Source: Rhodoferax sp.
GTDB lineage: Bacteria; Pseudomonadota; Gammaproteobacteria; Burkholderiales; Burkholderiaceae_C
Reading direction: 5' to 3'
Length of the DNA: 5,985 nt
Assembly: GCA_021731215.1 (NCBI GenBank)
Contig: JAKFXU010000123.1
Coordinates: forward strand, 1-5,985
The notes below the pieces were generated by a model. That model searched no databases and was not told the origin of the DNA. It saw only the letters and a program-made list of their open reading frames with translations. Shown here piece by piece: positions 1 through 5,985 of this stretch (positions are counted from its first letter, which is position 1; every line of letters starts with the position of its first letter). Made by a program: the position numbers and the translations under genes.

Positions 1-1
1 G

Positions 2-733
2 CACTCCGCCGTGTTTCAGTCGCTGCCCGCTGACGCTGCCGCCTGGCCGAGTCAGATTGACAAAATCATCCTGACCGCTTCGGGCGGGCCGTTCCGACAG
101 CGCGCACCCGAGACGCTGCGCGAGGTGACGCCCGAGCAGGCCTGCGCCCACCCCAATTGGGCGATGGGGCGCAAGATCTCGGTCGATTCCGCCACCATGA
201 TGAACAAGGCGCTGGAAGTGATCGAGGCGCGCTTCCTGTTTGGGGTCAGTCCAGCGCAGATCGAGGTGGTGATTCACCCCCAGAGCGTGATCCATTCGAT
301 GGTGCAGTACAAGGACAATTCGGTGGTGGCGCAACTCGGCACGCCGGACATGAGAGGGCCGATTGCCTATGGCCTGTCCTGGCCGCAGCGCATGGTGTCG
401 GGTGCCGCCGCGCTCGATTTCAGGGCCATGACGGACATGACTTTCGAGTCGTTGGAGTCGAACGGGCATGCGCAACGTTTTCCGGGCTTGCAGTTGGCGT
501 GGTCGGTGTTGAACGCTACGCCGGGTTCGCCCGCGGTCTTGAATGCCGCCAACGAAATCGCGGTCGCGGCCTTTTTGGCGCGTCAAATTCGGTTTGACCA
601 GATTCACGTGGTCAACCTGGAAACGCTGGCGGCGGTCGCAAGCGCCAGCCCGCAGTCGCTGGACGATCTGCTGGCGCTTGATGCGCGCTCGCGTGCCGCG
701 GCGCAGCAGGTGGTTCAGCGTGTCGGCCGTTAA
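2..733 (+). CDS. dxr: 1-deoxy-D-xylulose 5-phosphate reductoisomerase, C-terminal part (5' end outside window)
   Basis: DXR is a cytosolic, NADPH- and divalent-metal-dependent enzyme that converts 1-deoxy-D-xylulose 5-phosphate to 2-C-methyl-D-erythritol 4-phosphate in the MEP isoprenoid pathway. The open frame runs in from the window edge; the first codons read HSAVFQSLP, the usual DXR segment, so the GTG at 11 is an internal Val and not a start. Visible motifs are SGGPFR (bases 80-97), HPNW with the active-site-loop Trp (149-160), SVDSATMMNKALE with the substrate/metal-binding Ser, Asn, Lys and Glu (179-217), and HPQS (from 275). The C-terminal helical domain is complete and ends at TAA 731-733. 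The 243 residues present match the last three fifths of a protein of about 400; some 150 N-terminal residues, including the NADPH-binding fold, lie upstream. It sits 21 bases before rseP, the standard order in beta- and gammaproteobacteria. No frameshift or missing key residue is seen. Confidence 0.97.
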   Translation, partial: HSAVFQSLPADAAAWPSQIDKIILTASGGPFRQRAPETLREVTPEQACAHPNWAMGRKISVDSATMMNKALEVIEARFLFGVSPAQIEVVIHPQSVIHSMVQYKDNSVVAQLGTPDMRGPIAYGLSWPQRMVSGAAALDFRAMTDMTFESLESNGHAQRFPGLQLAWSVLNATPGSPAVLNAANEIAVAAFLARQIRFDQIHVVNLETLAAVASASPQSLDDLLALDARSRAAAQQVVQRVGR

Positions 734-744
734 CCCCTCTTTAC

Positions 745-748
745 AGGA
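745..748 (+). promoter_or_regulatory. Ribosome binding site of rseP
   Basis: AGGA lies 6 bases before the ATG at 755, in the short gap after the dxr stop. It is the best-spaced Shine-Dalgarno-like match in the window and supports ATG 755 as the rseP start. Confidence 0.6.
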
Positions 749-754
749 CAGTCC

Positions 755-2116
755 ATGCTGACCCTTGCTGCCTTTGCGCTCGCCCTCGGACTGTTGATTG
801 CGGTGCATGAGTACGGACACTACCGCATGGCGGTGGCCTGCGGCGTCAGAGTACTGCGGTTTTCCATCGGGTTTGGCAAGACCCTGGTCCGCTGGCAGCC
901 CAAGGGTTCAGCGACCGAGTTTGTTCTGGCCGCCTTTCCGCTGGGCGGCTACGTCAAGATGCTCGATGAGCGCGAGGCACCGGTGGCCCCAGCGCAGCGC
1001 CATCTGGCTTTCAACACCCAGCCCCTGCGCGCGCGGGTGGCGATCGTGGCGGCGGGCCCGGCCGCCAATTTGCTGCTGGCGGTGTTGTTGTATGCCATCG
1101 TCAACTGGACTGGTGTGCAGCATCCGGCCCCGATTCTGGCCAGCCCCGAGGTCGGCACGTTTGCCCAACGGGCCGGCTTGATCGGCGGTGAGCGGGTCGA
1201 GCGCGCCGGCTTTGACGGCGACGAGCTTCAGGACATCGAATCGTTCGATGAGCTGCGCTGGGTTCTGACCCGCGGCGCGCTGGAGCGGCAGGATGTGCGC
1301 TTGTGGGTGAGCGGGCCGGCGCACGCGAGCCGGAGCGAGGTGCTGCTGCAACTCAGCAGCATGCAGGCCGACGATGCGGACGCCGGGTTGTTTCGCAGAA
1401 TCGGCATCGTTGGCCCGTTCAGCCGCGCCGTCATTGGCGCGGTCACGCCCGGCGCGGCGGCCGATAAAGCGGGTTTGCGCGATGGTGACCTGGTGCGCCA
1501 GGTCGCCGCGGTGCCGGTGCGCGATGGCCAGCAACTGCGCCAGTTGATTCGGTCTTCGCTAGTCAATGGCAGCGCCGTGCCCGCCGTCTGGAAAATCGAG
1601 CGGGCCGGGACCGAACTCGAAGTCACGGTCAAGCCCGAAGCGCGCCAGGAGGGCGAGTTGATGGTCGGGAAAATCGGTGCCTATGTCGGGGCCGTGCCGG
1701 AACTGGTGATGGTGAGGTACGGGGCTGTAGACGGTTTGTGGCGGGGACTGGTGCGCACCTGGGAAGTATCGGTATTGACGCTCAAAATGATGGGGAAAAT
1801 GCTGGTTGGCGAGGCTTCGCTCAAAAATCTCAGTGGTCCTTTGACGATTGCAGACTACGCGGGCAAGTCGGCCGACATGGGCTTGACCCAGTACCTGCTG
1901 TTTCTGGCCTTGATCAGCGTCAGTCTGGGGATTTTGAACTTGCTTCCGCTGCCGGTTCTGGATGGCGGTCACCTGATGTATTATCTTTGGGAGGGTGTCA
2001 CGGGGAAATCGGTCTCTGACGCCTGGATGGAGCGCTTGCAGCGGGGTGGCGTCGCGATCCTGCTGGGTCTGATGTCGATTGCCCTCTTTAACGATATCAC
2101 CCGCTTATTTGGCTAA
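755..2116 (+). CDS. rseP: RIP metalloprotease RseP (site-2 protease, regulated intramembrane proteolysis)
   Basis: This is an inner-membrane zinc protease of the site-2 family. In E. coli it makes the second cut in the anti-sigma factor RseA, releasing sigma-E, and it also clears signal-peptide remnants. The predicted 453 residues compare with about 450 in E. coli. A first membrane segment (about residues 2-24) carries the zinc motif HEYGH (18-22, catalytic Glu19). The second (about 95-118) includes GPAAN (101-105). Two periplasmic PDZ domains follow (about 125-215 and 225-310; AGL signatures near 140 and 240). The third membrane segment (about 378-400) leads into NLLPLPVLDGGH (395-406), whose Asp403 is the third zinc ligand. 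A last membrane segment lies near 430-448. All catalytic residues are intact, so the enzyme should be active. ATG 755 is supported by AGGA at 745-748 and by the immediate hydrophobic N-terminus. No rseA or rseB is in the window, so the substrate here is inferred from the family. Confidence 0.97.
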   Translation: MLTLAAFALALGLLIAVHEYGHYRMAVACGVRVLRFSIGFGKTLVRWQPKGSATEFVLAAFPLGGYVKMLDEREAPVAPAQRHLAFNTQPLRARVAIVAAGPAANLLLAVLLYAIVNWTGVQHPAPILASPEVGTFAQRAGLIGGERVERAGFDGDELQDIESFDELRWVLTRGALERQDVRLWVSGPAHASRSEVLLQLSSMQADDADAGLFRRIGIVGPFSRAVIGAVTPGAAADKAGLRDGDLVRQVAAVPVRDGQQLRQLIRSSLVNGSAVPAVWKIERAGTELEVTVKPEARQEGELMVGKIGAYVGAVPELVMVRYGAVDGLWRGLVRTWEVSVLTLKMMGKMLVGEASLKNLSGPLTIADYAGKSADMGLTQYLLFLALISVSLGILNLLPLPVLDGGHLMYYLWEGVTGKSVSDAWMERLQRGGVAILLGLMSIALFNDITRLFG

Positions 2117-2134
2117 TTGTCTGGTGTTGACAAT
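2116..2134 (+). repeat. Short perfect dyad in the rseP-bamA spacer
   Basis: ATTGTC (2116-2121) and GACAAT (2129-2134) are perfect reverse complements separated by 7 bases (TGGTGTT). The 6-bp stem begins in the rseP stop codon and its right arm overlaps a TTGACA hexamer (2127-2132). The stem is short and A/T-rich, with no T-run behind it, so it is not a convincing terminator. An operator or weak mRNA hairpin is possible, and chance is also possible. Confidence 0.3.
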
Positions 2135-2164
2135 CGACATCGGCTTGACTTCTCACTATTAAAA

Positions 2165-4456
2165 ATGCAATTCAATCGCTTTCGCCTACGCACCGTTGCA
2201 ACCGTGGCGTCCCTGGTTTTCGTGGTCAATACGGCCTGGGCCGTCAACCCTTTTACCGTGCGCGATATTCGGATCGAGGGTTTGCAGCGCGTCGAGCCGG
2301 GCACCGTTTTCGTGTCGCTGCCGGTGCGGGTCGGGGATGTCTATGACGACGAAAAGGGGTCCGCTGCGATCCGCACCCTTTTTGCGCTGGGCTTGTTCAA
2401 GGACGTGCGCATTGAAGTCAATGGCGACGTGCTGGTGATCGTGGTCGAGGAGCGGCCCACCATCGCCGATGTCGAATTTGTCGGAACCAAGGAGTTTGAC
2501 AAGGACGTTCTGAAAAAGGCCTTGCGTGATGTCGGCCTGGCCGATGGCCGCCCCTTTGACAAGGCGCAACTGGACCGGGCGGAGCAGGAGCTCAAGCGCC
2601 AGTACATCAATCGCAGCCTGTACGCGGCGGAGGTGGTGACCACGGTCACCCCGATCGAGCGCAACCGGGTCAATCTGAGCTTCACGGTGGTGGAAGGGGC
2701 GCCGGCCAAAATCAGCGAAATACGGATCGTCGGCAACCAGGTGTTTGGCGAGTCGACGCTGCGGGGCCTGTTTGACCTGGATACCGGCGGCTGGTTGAGC
2801 TGGTACACCAAGTCGGATCGCTATTCGCGTGCCAAACTCAACGCCGATATTGAATCCTTGCGCTCCTATTATCTGACCCGGGGTTATCTGGAGTTCAAGG
2901 TGGACTCCACGCAGGTCGCGATTTTGCCCAACAAAACCGACATCGCCATCACCATCAACATCACGGAAGGCGAACGCTTTGTCGTCAGTGGCGTCAAGCT
3001 GGAGGGGAACTTTCTGGGCAAGGACGACGAATTCAAATCGATGGTAACGATTCGCCCCGGCCAGGCTTTTAATGCCGATGAAGTCGCCAAGACCACCAAG
3101 GCGTTCATCGATTATTTCGGTAATTTCGGATTTGCTTTTGCGCGGGTGCAAGCGCGCCCGGAGATTGACCGGACCAACAACAGTGTGGCCCTGGTGCTGC
3201 AGGCGGATCCGTCGCGCCGGGCTTATGTCCGCAAAATCAACGTGGCCGGCAATAATCGCACGCGCGATGTGGTGGTGCGCCGGGAGTTCCGCCAGTTCGA
3301 GGCCTCCTGGTATGACGGCGACAAGATCAAACTGTCACGCGACCGGGTCGATCGCCTGGGTTACTTCAGTCAGGTCGATATCGAGACCCAGGAAGTTCCC
3401 GGTTCACCGGATCTGGTTGACCTGAACATCAACGTGGTTGAAAAACCGACCGGAAGCCTGAGCCTGGGGGCCGGTTTTTCAAGCGGTGAAGGGCTCGGAC
3501 TTTCGTTTGGACTGAAGCAGGAAAATGCCTTTGGATCGGGCAACTCACTGGGCGTGCAGCTCAACACCAGCAAGTTCAACCGGGTCGTCGTGTTCAATAC
3601 GACCGACCCCTACTTTACCGCCGATGGCGTCTCGCGTACCATTGACCTGTACCACCGGACCAGCAGTCCGTACCAGGACGAGAACTATTACAAGCTGGTG
3701 ACCACGGGTGGCAGTTTGCGTTTTGGTGTGCCCTTTACCGAGACCGATACCGTTTATTTCGGTGCCGGCGTCGAGCACACCCGCATCGTGCCGGGCACCG
3801 GGCTGCCAGCCTCGTACCAAGCGTATGTCGACCAGTATGGCTTCGGCAGTACCGCTGTGCCGTTGACGGTCGGCTGGGGACGAGATCGGCGTGACAGCGC
3901 GCTGGCGCCGAATTCGGGTCGCTATCAACGCGCCAATGCCGAGTGGTCATTCGCGGGTGACGTTCGTTATTTGCGGGCGACCTACCAGTATCAGGAGTAC
4001 ATTCCGCTGAACAAGCAATTCACGGCTGCCTTCAATGGTGAAGTGGGATGGGGTGCCGCTGTGGGAGAGCGCTCGTTCCCGGTATTCAAGAAATTCTATG
4101 GCGGCGGACTCGGATCGGTGCGGGGTTTTGAGCAGGGCAGTCTCGGGCCACGGGATGCAATTGGCACCGTCGAGGGCGGAAACCGAAAATTCAATTTGAA
4201 TGCCGAACTGCTGACTCCGTTTCCCGGTGCCGGCAATGACCGCACCTTGCGGATGTACGCTTTCTTCGATGTGGGCGGTGTCAGCGGCCCGGACGCAGCC
4301 AATGCCAATGCCAACAGTCTGCGCTCCTCCGTCGGTGTGGGTGTCAGTTGGATCTCGCCGGTTGGCCCCTTGCGGCTGGCGTTCGCCAAGCCGGTCAAAA
4401 AATTTGACGGCGATAAAATACAAACCGTGCAATTTCAGATTGGAACGACTTTCTAA
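2165..4456 (+). CDS. bamA: Outer membrane protein assembly factor BamA (Omp85 family)
   Basis: BamA is the essential core of the BAM complex, folding and inserting beta-barrel proteins into the outer membrane. From ATG 2165 it has 763 residues (E. coli has 810). A signal peptide of 26 residues has basic Arg5/7/9, a hydrophobic core and an AWA cleavage site. Five POTRA domains follow, at about 30-97, 99-179, 181-269, 271-349 and 351-428, each opening with the typical strand and later a GN or GL turn (IRIEGLQRV, IRIVGNQVF, INVAGNNRT). The 16-strand barrel spans about 430-763, with the conserved VRGF loop-6 motif at 652-655 and a C-terminal strand ending in Phe763, the usual terminal aromatic of outer-membrane proteins. 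A frame-consistent TTG directly after the rseP stop (2117) would add 16 residues before the signal peptide, which is unlikely. ATG 2165 lacks a clear Shine-Dalgarno sequence but follows an A/T-rich stretch. The stop overlaps skp by one base, suggesting translational coupling. Confidence 0.96.
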   Translation: MQFNRFRLRTVATVASLVFVVNTAWAVNPFTVRDIRIEGLQRVEPGTVFVSLPVRVGDVYDDEKGSAAIRTLFALGLFKDVRIEVNGDVLVIVVEERPTIADVEFVGTKEFDKDVLKKALRDVGLADGRPFDKAQLDRAEQELKRQYINRSLYAAEVVTTVTPIERNRVNLSFTVVEGAPAKISEIRIVGNQVFGESTLRGLFDLDTGGWLSWYTKSDRYSRAKLNADIESLRSYYLTRGYLEFKVDSTQVAILPNKTDIAITINITEGERFVVSGVKLEGNFLGKDDEFKSMVTIRPGQAFNADEVAKTTKAFIDYFGNFGFAFARVQARPEIDRTNNSVALVLQADPSRRAYVRKINVAGNNRTRDVVVRREFRQFEASWYDGDKIKLSRDRVDRLGYFSQVDIETQEVPGSPDLVDLNINVVEKPTGSLSLGAGFSSGEGLGLSFGLKQENAFGSGNSLGVQLNTSKFNRVVVFNTTDPYFTADGVSRTIDLYHRTSSPYQDENYYKLVTTGGSLRFGVPFTETDTVYFGAGVEHTRIVPGTGLPASYQAYVDQYGFGSTAVPLTVGWGRDRRDSALAPNSGRYQRANAEWSFAGDVRYLRATYQYQEYIPLNKQFTAAFNGEVGWGAAVGERSFPVFKKFYGGGLGSVRGFEQGSLGPRDAIGTVEGGNRKFNLNAELLTPFPGAGNDRTLRMYAFFDVGGVSGPDAANANANSLRSSVGVGVSWISPVGPLRLAFAKPVKKFDGDKIQTVQFQIGTTF

Positions 4457-4974
4457 TGAACTATCTTTTACGTCGCTGCTATGCTGGCATTTTGCTCGGG
4501 AGCCTGCTGGTCTGGGCGCCGGTCCAGGCGCAAGAATTCCGGATTGGCTTTGTCAGTACCGACCGTATTTTCAAGGAGGCCGGTACCGCCAAGGCGGCAC
4601 AGGCCAAGCTCGAACAGGAATTTTCCAAGCGCGAGAAGGAACTGGTCGAGCAGGGCGCTGCGTTGAAAACGATGGCCGACAAATTCGAACGTGAAGCGCT
4701 GACCCTGCCGGAGGGGCAGCGTGCCAGCCGCCAGAAGCAGCTAGTCGATCAGGACCGCGACTTTCAGCGCAAGCGCCGGGAGTTTCAGGAAGACCTTAAT
4801 GCCAGGAAAAACGAGGAATTGCAGCAGGTGCTCGAGCGTGCCAACAAGGTCGTCAAGCAGGTGGCTGAAGCTGAAAAATATGACCTGATTCTGCAAGAGG
4901 CGGTTTACGTCAATCCAAAACATGACATTACCGACAAAGTCATCAAGGTTCTGAACTCGGTTTCAGGCAAATAG
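4456..4974 (+). CDS. skp: Periplasmic OmpH/Skp-family chaperone
   Basis: Skp (OmpH) is a periplasmic holdase that in E. coli forms a trimer, cages unfolded outer-membrane proteins leaving the Sec channel and hands them to the BAM complex. The 172-residue product (E. coli 161) starts with a signal peptide: basic Arg6/Arg7, a hydrophobic core and VQA before the likely cut after Ala25. The mature N-terminus, FRIGFVSTDRIF, is the family's first strand. Residues about 45-130 are rich in Lys, Glu, Gln and Arg with few hydrophobics, as expected of the long coiled-coil tentacles. The end, AVYVNPKHDITDKVIKVLN, is the typical return strand and helix. Cys8 lies inside the signal peptide ahead of the hydrophobic core, so it is not a lipobox. 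The start ATG shares a base with the bamA stop (TAATG). A weak GGAA at 4442-4445 lies 10 bases upstream, so translation is probably coupled to bamA, which fits the shared pathway. Confidence 0.94.
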   Translation: MNYLLRRCYAGILLGSLLVWAPVQAQEFRIGFVSTDRIFKEAGTAKAAQAKLEQEFSKREKELVEQGAALKTMADKFEREALTLPEGQRASRQKQLVDQDRDFQRKRREFQEDLNARKNEELQQVLERANKVVKQVAEAEKYDLILQEAVYVNPKHDITDKVIKVLNSVSGK

Positions 4975-4982
4975 CCGCGCCC

Positions 4983-4986
4983 AAGG
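4983..4986 (+). promoter_or_regulatory. Possible ribosome binding site of lpxD
   Basis: AAGG ends 10 bases before the GTG at 4997, slightly farther than ideal. An ATG followed at once by TGA (4988-4993) lies between the two. No better match occurs in the 22-base gap after skp. Confidence 0.35.
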
Positions 4987-4996
4987 CATGTGAAGC

Positions 4997-5980
4997 GTGG
5001 GCTTAAATCTAGGTTCGATTGTTGCAGCACTCGGCGGTGAGTTGCACGGTGATGCTGGCCTCCCTATCGAGGGGCTGGCGCCGCTGGAGACGGCCAACCC
5101 GCAGCAGCTCAGTTTTCTCGGCCAGCCCAAGTACCAGAGCCAATTGGCGGCGTCCAAGGCGGCTTGTGTCATCGTAAGCCCGGAGATGCGCGTCCAGGCG
5201 CTGCTGCGCGGCACCTGCATCGTGTCCGACCAACCCTATCTGTATTTCGCGCGCGTCACACAGCTCTGGAAGAAAAGTCTCGGCCCGGCGGCGGGCGCGC
5301 TGGTGCACCCGAGCGCGGTGATTGATCCAGCAGCCATGGTTCACCCGAGCGCGCGCATCGGCGCCCTGTGCGTGATTGAGCGCGGCGCCCGCATAGGCGC
5401 CGACACCGAACTCAAGTCACGGGTCAGCGTCGGTGAGAACTGTGTGCTGGGTGAGCGTTGCCTGGTGCATCCCGGGGTCGTCATCGGGGCCGATGGTTTT
5501 GGCTTTGCTCCGAATGCGGGGGCCTGGGAGAAAATTGAACAACTGGGTGCCGTGCGCATTGGCAACGATGTCGAAATTGGCGCCAATACCTGCATCGACC
5601 GTGGCGCCTTGCAAGACACCGTCATCGAAGATGGCGTCAAGCTCGACAACCTGATCCAGATCGGCCATAACGTGCGAATCGGAAAACACACGGCCATGGC
5701 CGGTTGTGTCGGGGTGGCGGGCAGCGCCACCATTGGCGAGCGCTGCACCGTCGGGGGCAGCGCCGGCATCCTCGGGCACCTGGAGATAGCCAACGACGTG
5801 CACATCTCCTCGTTCAGCCTCGTCACGCGCTCCCTTCCCAAGCCGGGGCACTACACCGGTTTTTTCCCGATTGACGAAAATGCCGCCTGGGAAAAAAATG
5901 CGGCCTCGCTCAAACAACTGCACCGCTTGCGCGAACGCATTCGGGCGATGGAAGAAAAATTAAAACGATTGGAAAAATGA
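4997..5980 (+). CDS. lpxD: UDP-3-O-(3-hydroxyacyl)glucosamine N-acyltransferase LpxD
   Basis: LpxD is a cytoplasmic trimeric enzyme that moves a 3-hydroxyacyl chain from acyl carrier protein to the 2-amino group of UDP-3-O-acylglucosamine, the third step of lipid A synthesis. The 327 residues (E. coli 341) show three parts. An N-terminal uridine-binding domain spans about 1-100 ([25 protein letters not shown]). A left-handed beta-helix of hexapeptide repeats starts near His104 and runs to about 290. A charged C-terminal helix covers about 303-327. [19 protein letters not shown] and [10 protein letters not shown] are LpxD signatures. His224 in IGHN corresponds to the catalytic His239 of E. coli, and His261 in GHLEI lies at the same 37-residue spacing as E. 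coli His276. GTG 4997 is chosen because [13 protein letters not shown] aligns with the normal family N-terminus and no in-frame ATG lies nearby. The gap to skp is 22 bases. The stop overlaps the likely fabZ start. Confidence 0.96.
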   Translation: MGLNLGSIVAALGGELHGDAGLPIEGLAPLETANPQQLSFLGQPKYQSQLAASKAACVIVSPEMRVQALLRGTCIVSDQPYLYFARVTQLWKKSLGPAAGALVHPSAVIDPAAMVHPSARIGALCVIERGARIGADTELKSRVSVGENCVLGERCLVHPGVVIGADGFGFAPNAGAWEKIEQLGAVRIGNDVEIGANTCIDRGALQDTVIEDGVKLDNLIQIGHNVRIGKHTAMAGCVGVAGSATIGERCTVGGSAGILGHLEIANDVHISSFSLVTRSLPKPGHYTGFFPIDENAAWEKNAASLKQLHRLRERIRAMEEKLKRLEK

Positions 5981-5985
5981 TGATG
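5980..5985 (+). CDS. fabZ: Likely start of fabZ (3-hydroxyacyl-ACP dehydratase), only the first codons
   Basis: Three tandem in-frame ATG codons (5977, 5980, 5983) close the window and overlap the lpxD stop (TGA 5978-5980). In proteobacteria with this gene order the next gene is nearly always fabZ, a dehydratase of fatty-acid elongation that competes with the lipid A pathway for hydroxyacyl-ACP, followed by lpxA and lpxB. Betaproteobacterial FabZ often begins Met-Met-Asp-Ile. A weak GGA at 5971-5973 lies 6 bases before ATG 5980, the best spacing of the three, so that start is given here. No diagnostic FabZ residue is inside the window: the identity rests on gene order alone. Confidence 0.45.

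Noticed and set aside
11..13. GTG at 11 as the start of a short dxr
   Set aside because: The open frame continues upstream to the window edge with DXR-like residues, so the gene is cut by the window and is not a truncated one.
908..1534. Minus-strand open frame (208 codons) opposite rseP
   Set aside because: It is a shadow of rseP, low-complexity Arg/Ala/Gln-rich, with no recognisable family and no separate regulatory signals.
2117..2164. TTG 2117 as the bamA start, adding 16 residues
   Set aside because: The extension would place charged residues before a complete signal peptide that already starts at ATG 2165, and no ribosome binding site at proper distance is evident.
3006..3037. Sigma-E-like GGAACTT (3006-3012) followed by TCAAA (3033-3037) inside bamA
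   Set aside because: The spacer is 20 bases, longer than usual for sigma-E promoters, and the site lies mid-gene far from any downstream start. Probably chance.
2186..3151. Long minus-strand open frame (321 codons) opposite bamA
   Set aside because: It lies wholly within bamA's POTRA region. Its product is rich in Arg, Gln, His, Asp and Gly with no recognisable domain, as expected of the complement of GC-biased codons.
4477..4482. Cys8 of Skp as a possible lipoprotein cysteine
   Set aside because: It precedes the hydrophobic core of the signal peptide and no lipobox surrounds it; the VQA site after residue 25 fits ordinary signal peptidase cleavage.
5383..5402. Perfect 7-bp inverted repeat CGGCGCC-N6-GGCGCCG inside lpxD
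   Set aside because: It falls in codons for Gly-Ala-Arg-Ile-Gly-Ala of the hexapeptide repeats, where GGCGCC recurs nearby (for example near 5370). Protein repeats and codon bias explain it, and no T-run follows.
5341..5923. Two overlapping minus-strand open frames (166 and 168 codons) opposite lpxD
   Set aside because: They arise from the repetitive hexapeptide-coding sequence of lpxD; neither looks like a known protein.

Overview
The window is a tightly packed, single-strand (+) segment of a conserved envelope-biogenesis gene cluster. The order is dxr (3' part) - rseP - bamA - skp/ompH - lpxD - start of fabZ. Gene order, protein lengths and sequence character (moderately GC-rich, roughly 60% by eye; G/C-biased third codon positions) point to a Gram-negative proteobacterium. 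The best fit is a betaproteobacterium of the Burkholderiales, probably a Comamonadaceae-like lineage. That placement comes from family resemblance and is not computed.

Layout. Positions 2-733 hold the C-terminal 243 residues of DXR, the second enzyme of the MEP isoprenoid pathway. After 21 bases comes rseP (755-2116), the intramembrane site-2 protease of envelope stress signalling. A 48-base spacer with a small dyad and an A/T-rich patch leads to bamA (2165-4456), the outer-membrane beta-barrel assembly factor. Its stop overlaps the start of skp/ompH (4456-4974, TAATG), a periplasmic chaperone for unfolded outer-membrane proteins. After 22 bases lpxD (GTG start, 4997-5980) follows, an acyltransferase of lipid A synthesis. 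Its stop runs into a triple in-frame ATG that most likely begins fabZ, which leaves the window.

Functional logic. The genes feed the making of the outer membrane. Isoprenoid precursors from DXR lead to the undecaprenyl carrier lipid, Skp delivers barrel proteins to BamA, and LpxD with the downstream fabZ belongs to lipid A and fatty-acid supply. RseP is the protease that, in well-studied relatives, releases the sigma factor controlling many of these genes. Short gaps and overlaps suggest one transcription unit that starts upstream of the window. I saw no convincing internal promoter or terminator.

No RNA gene, insertion sequence, CRISPR array, phage remnant or broken gene was seen, and there is no gene-free stretch longer than 48 bases. 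I found no sign of an undescribed system. The points worth a second look are small: the bamA leader, the start sites of bamA, lpxD and fabZ, and a short codon repeat in a predicted BamA surface loop.
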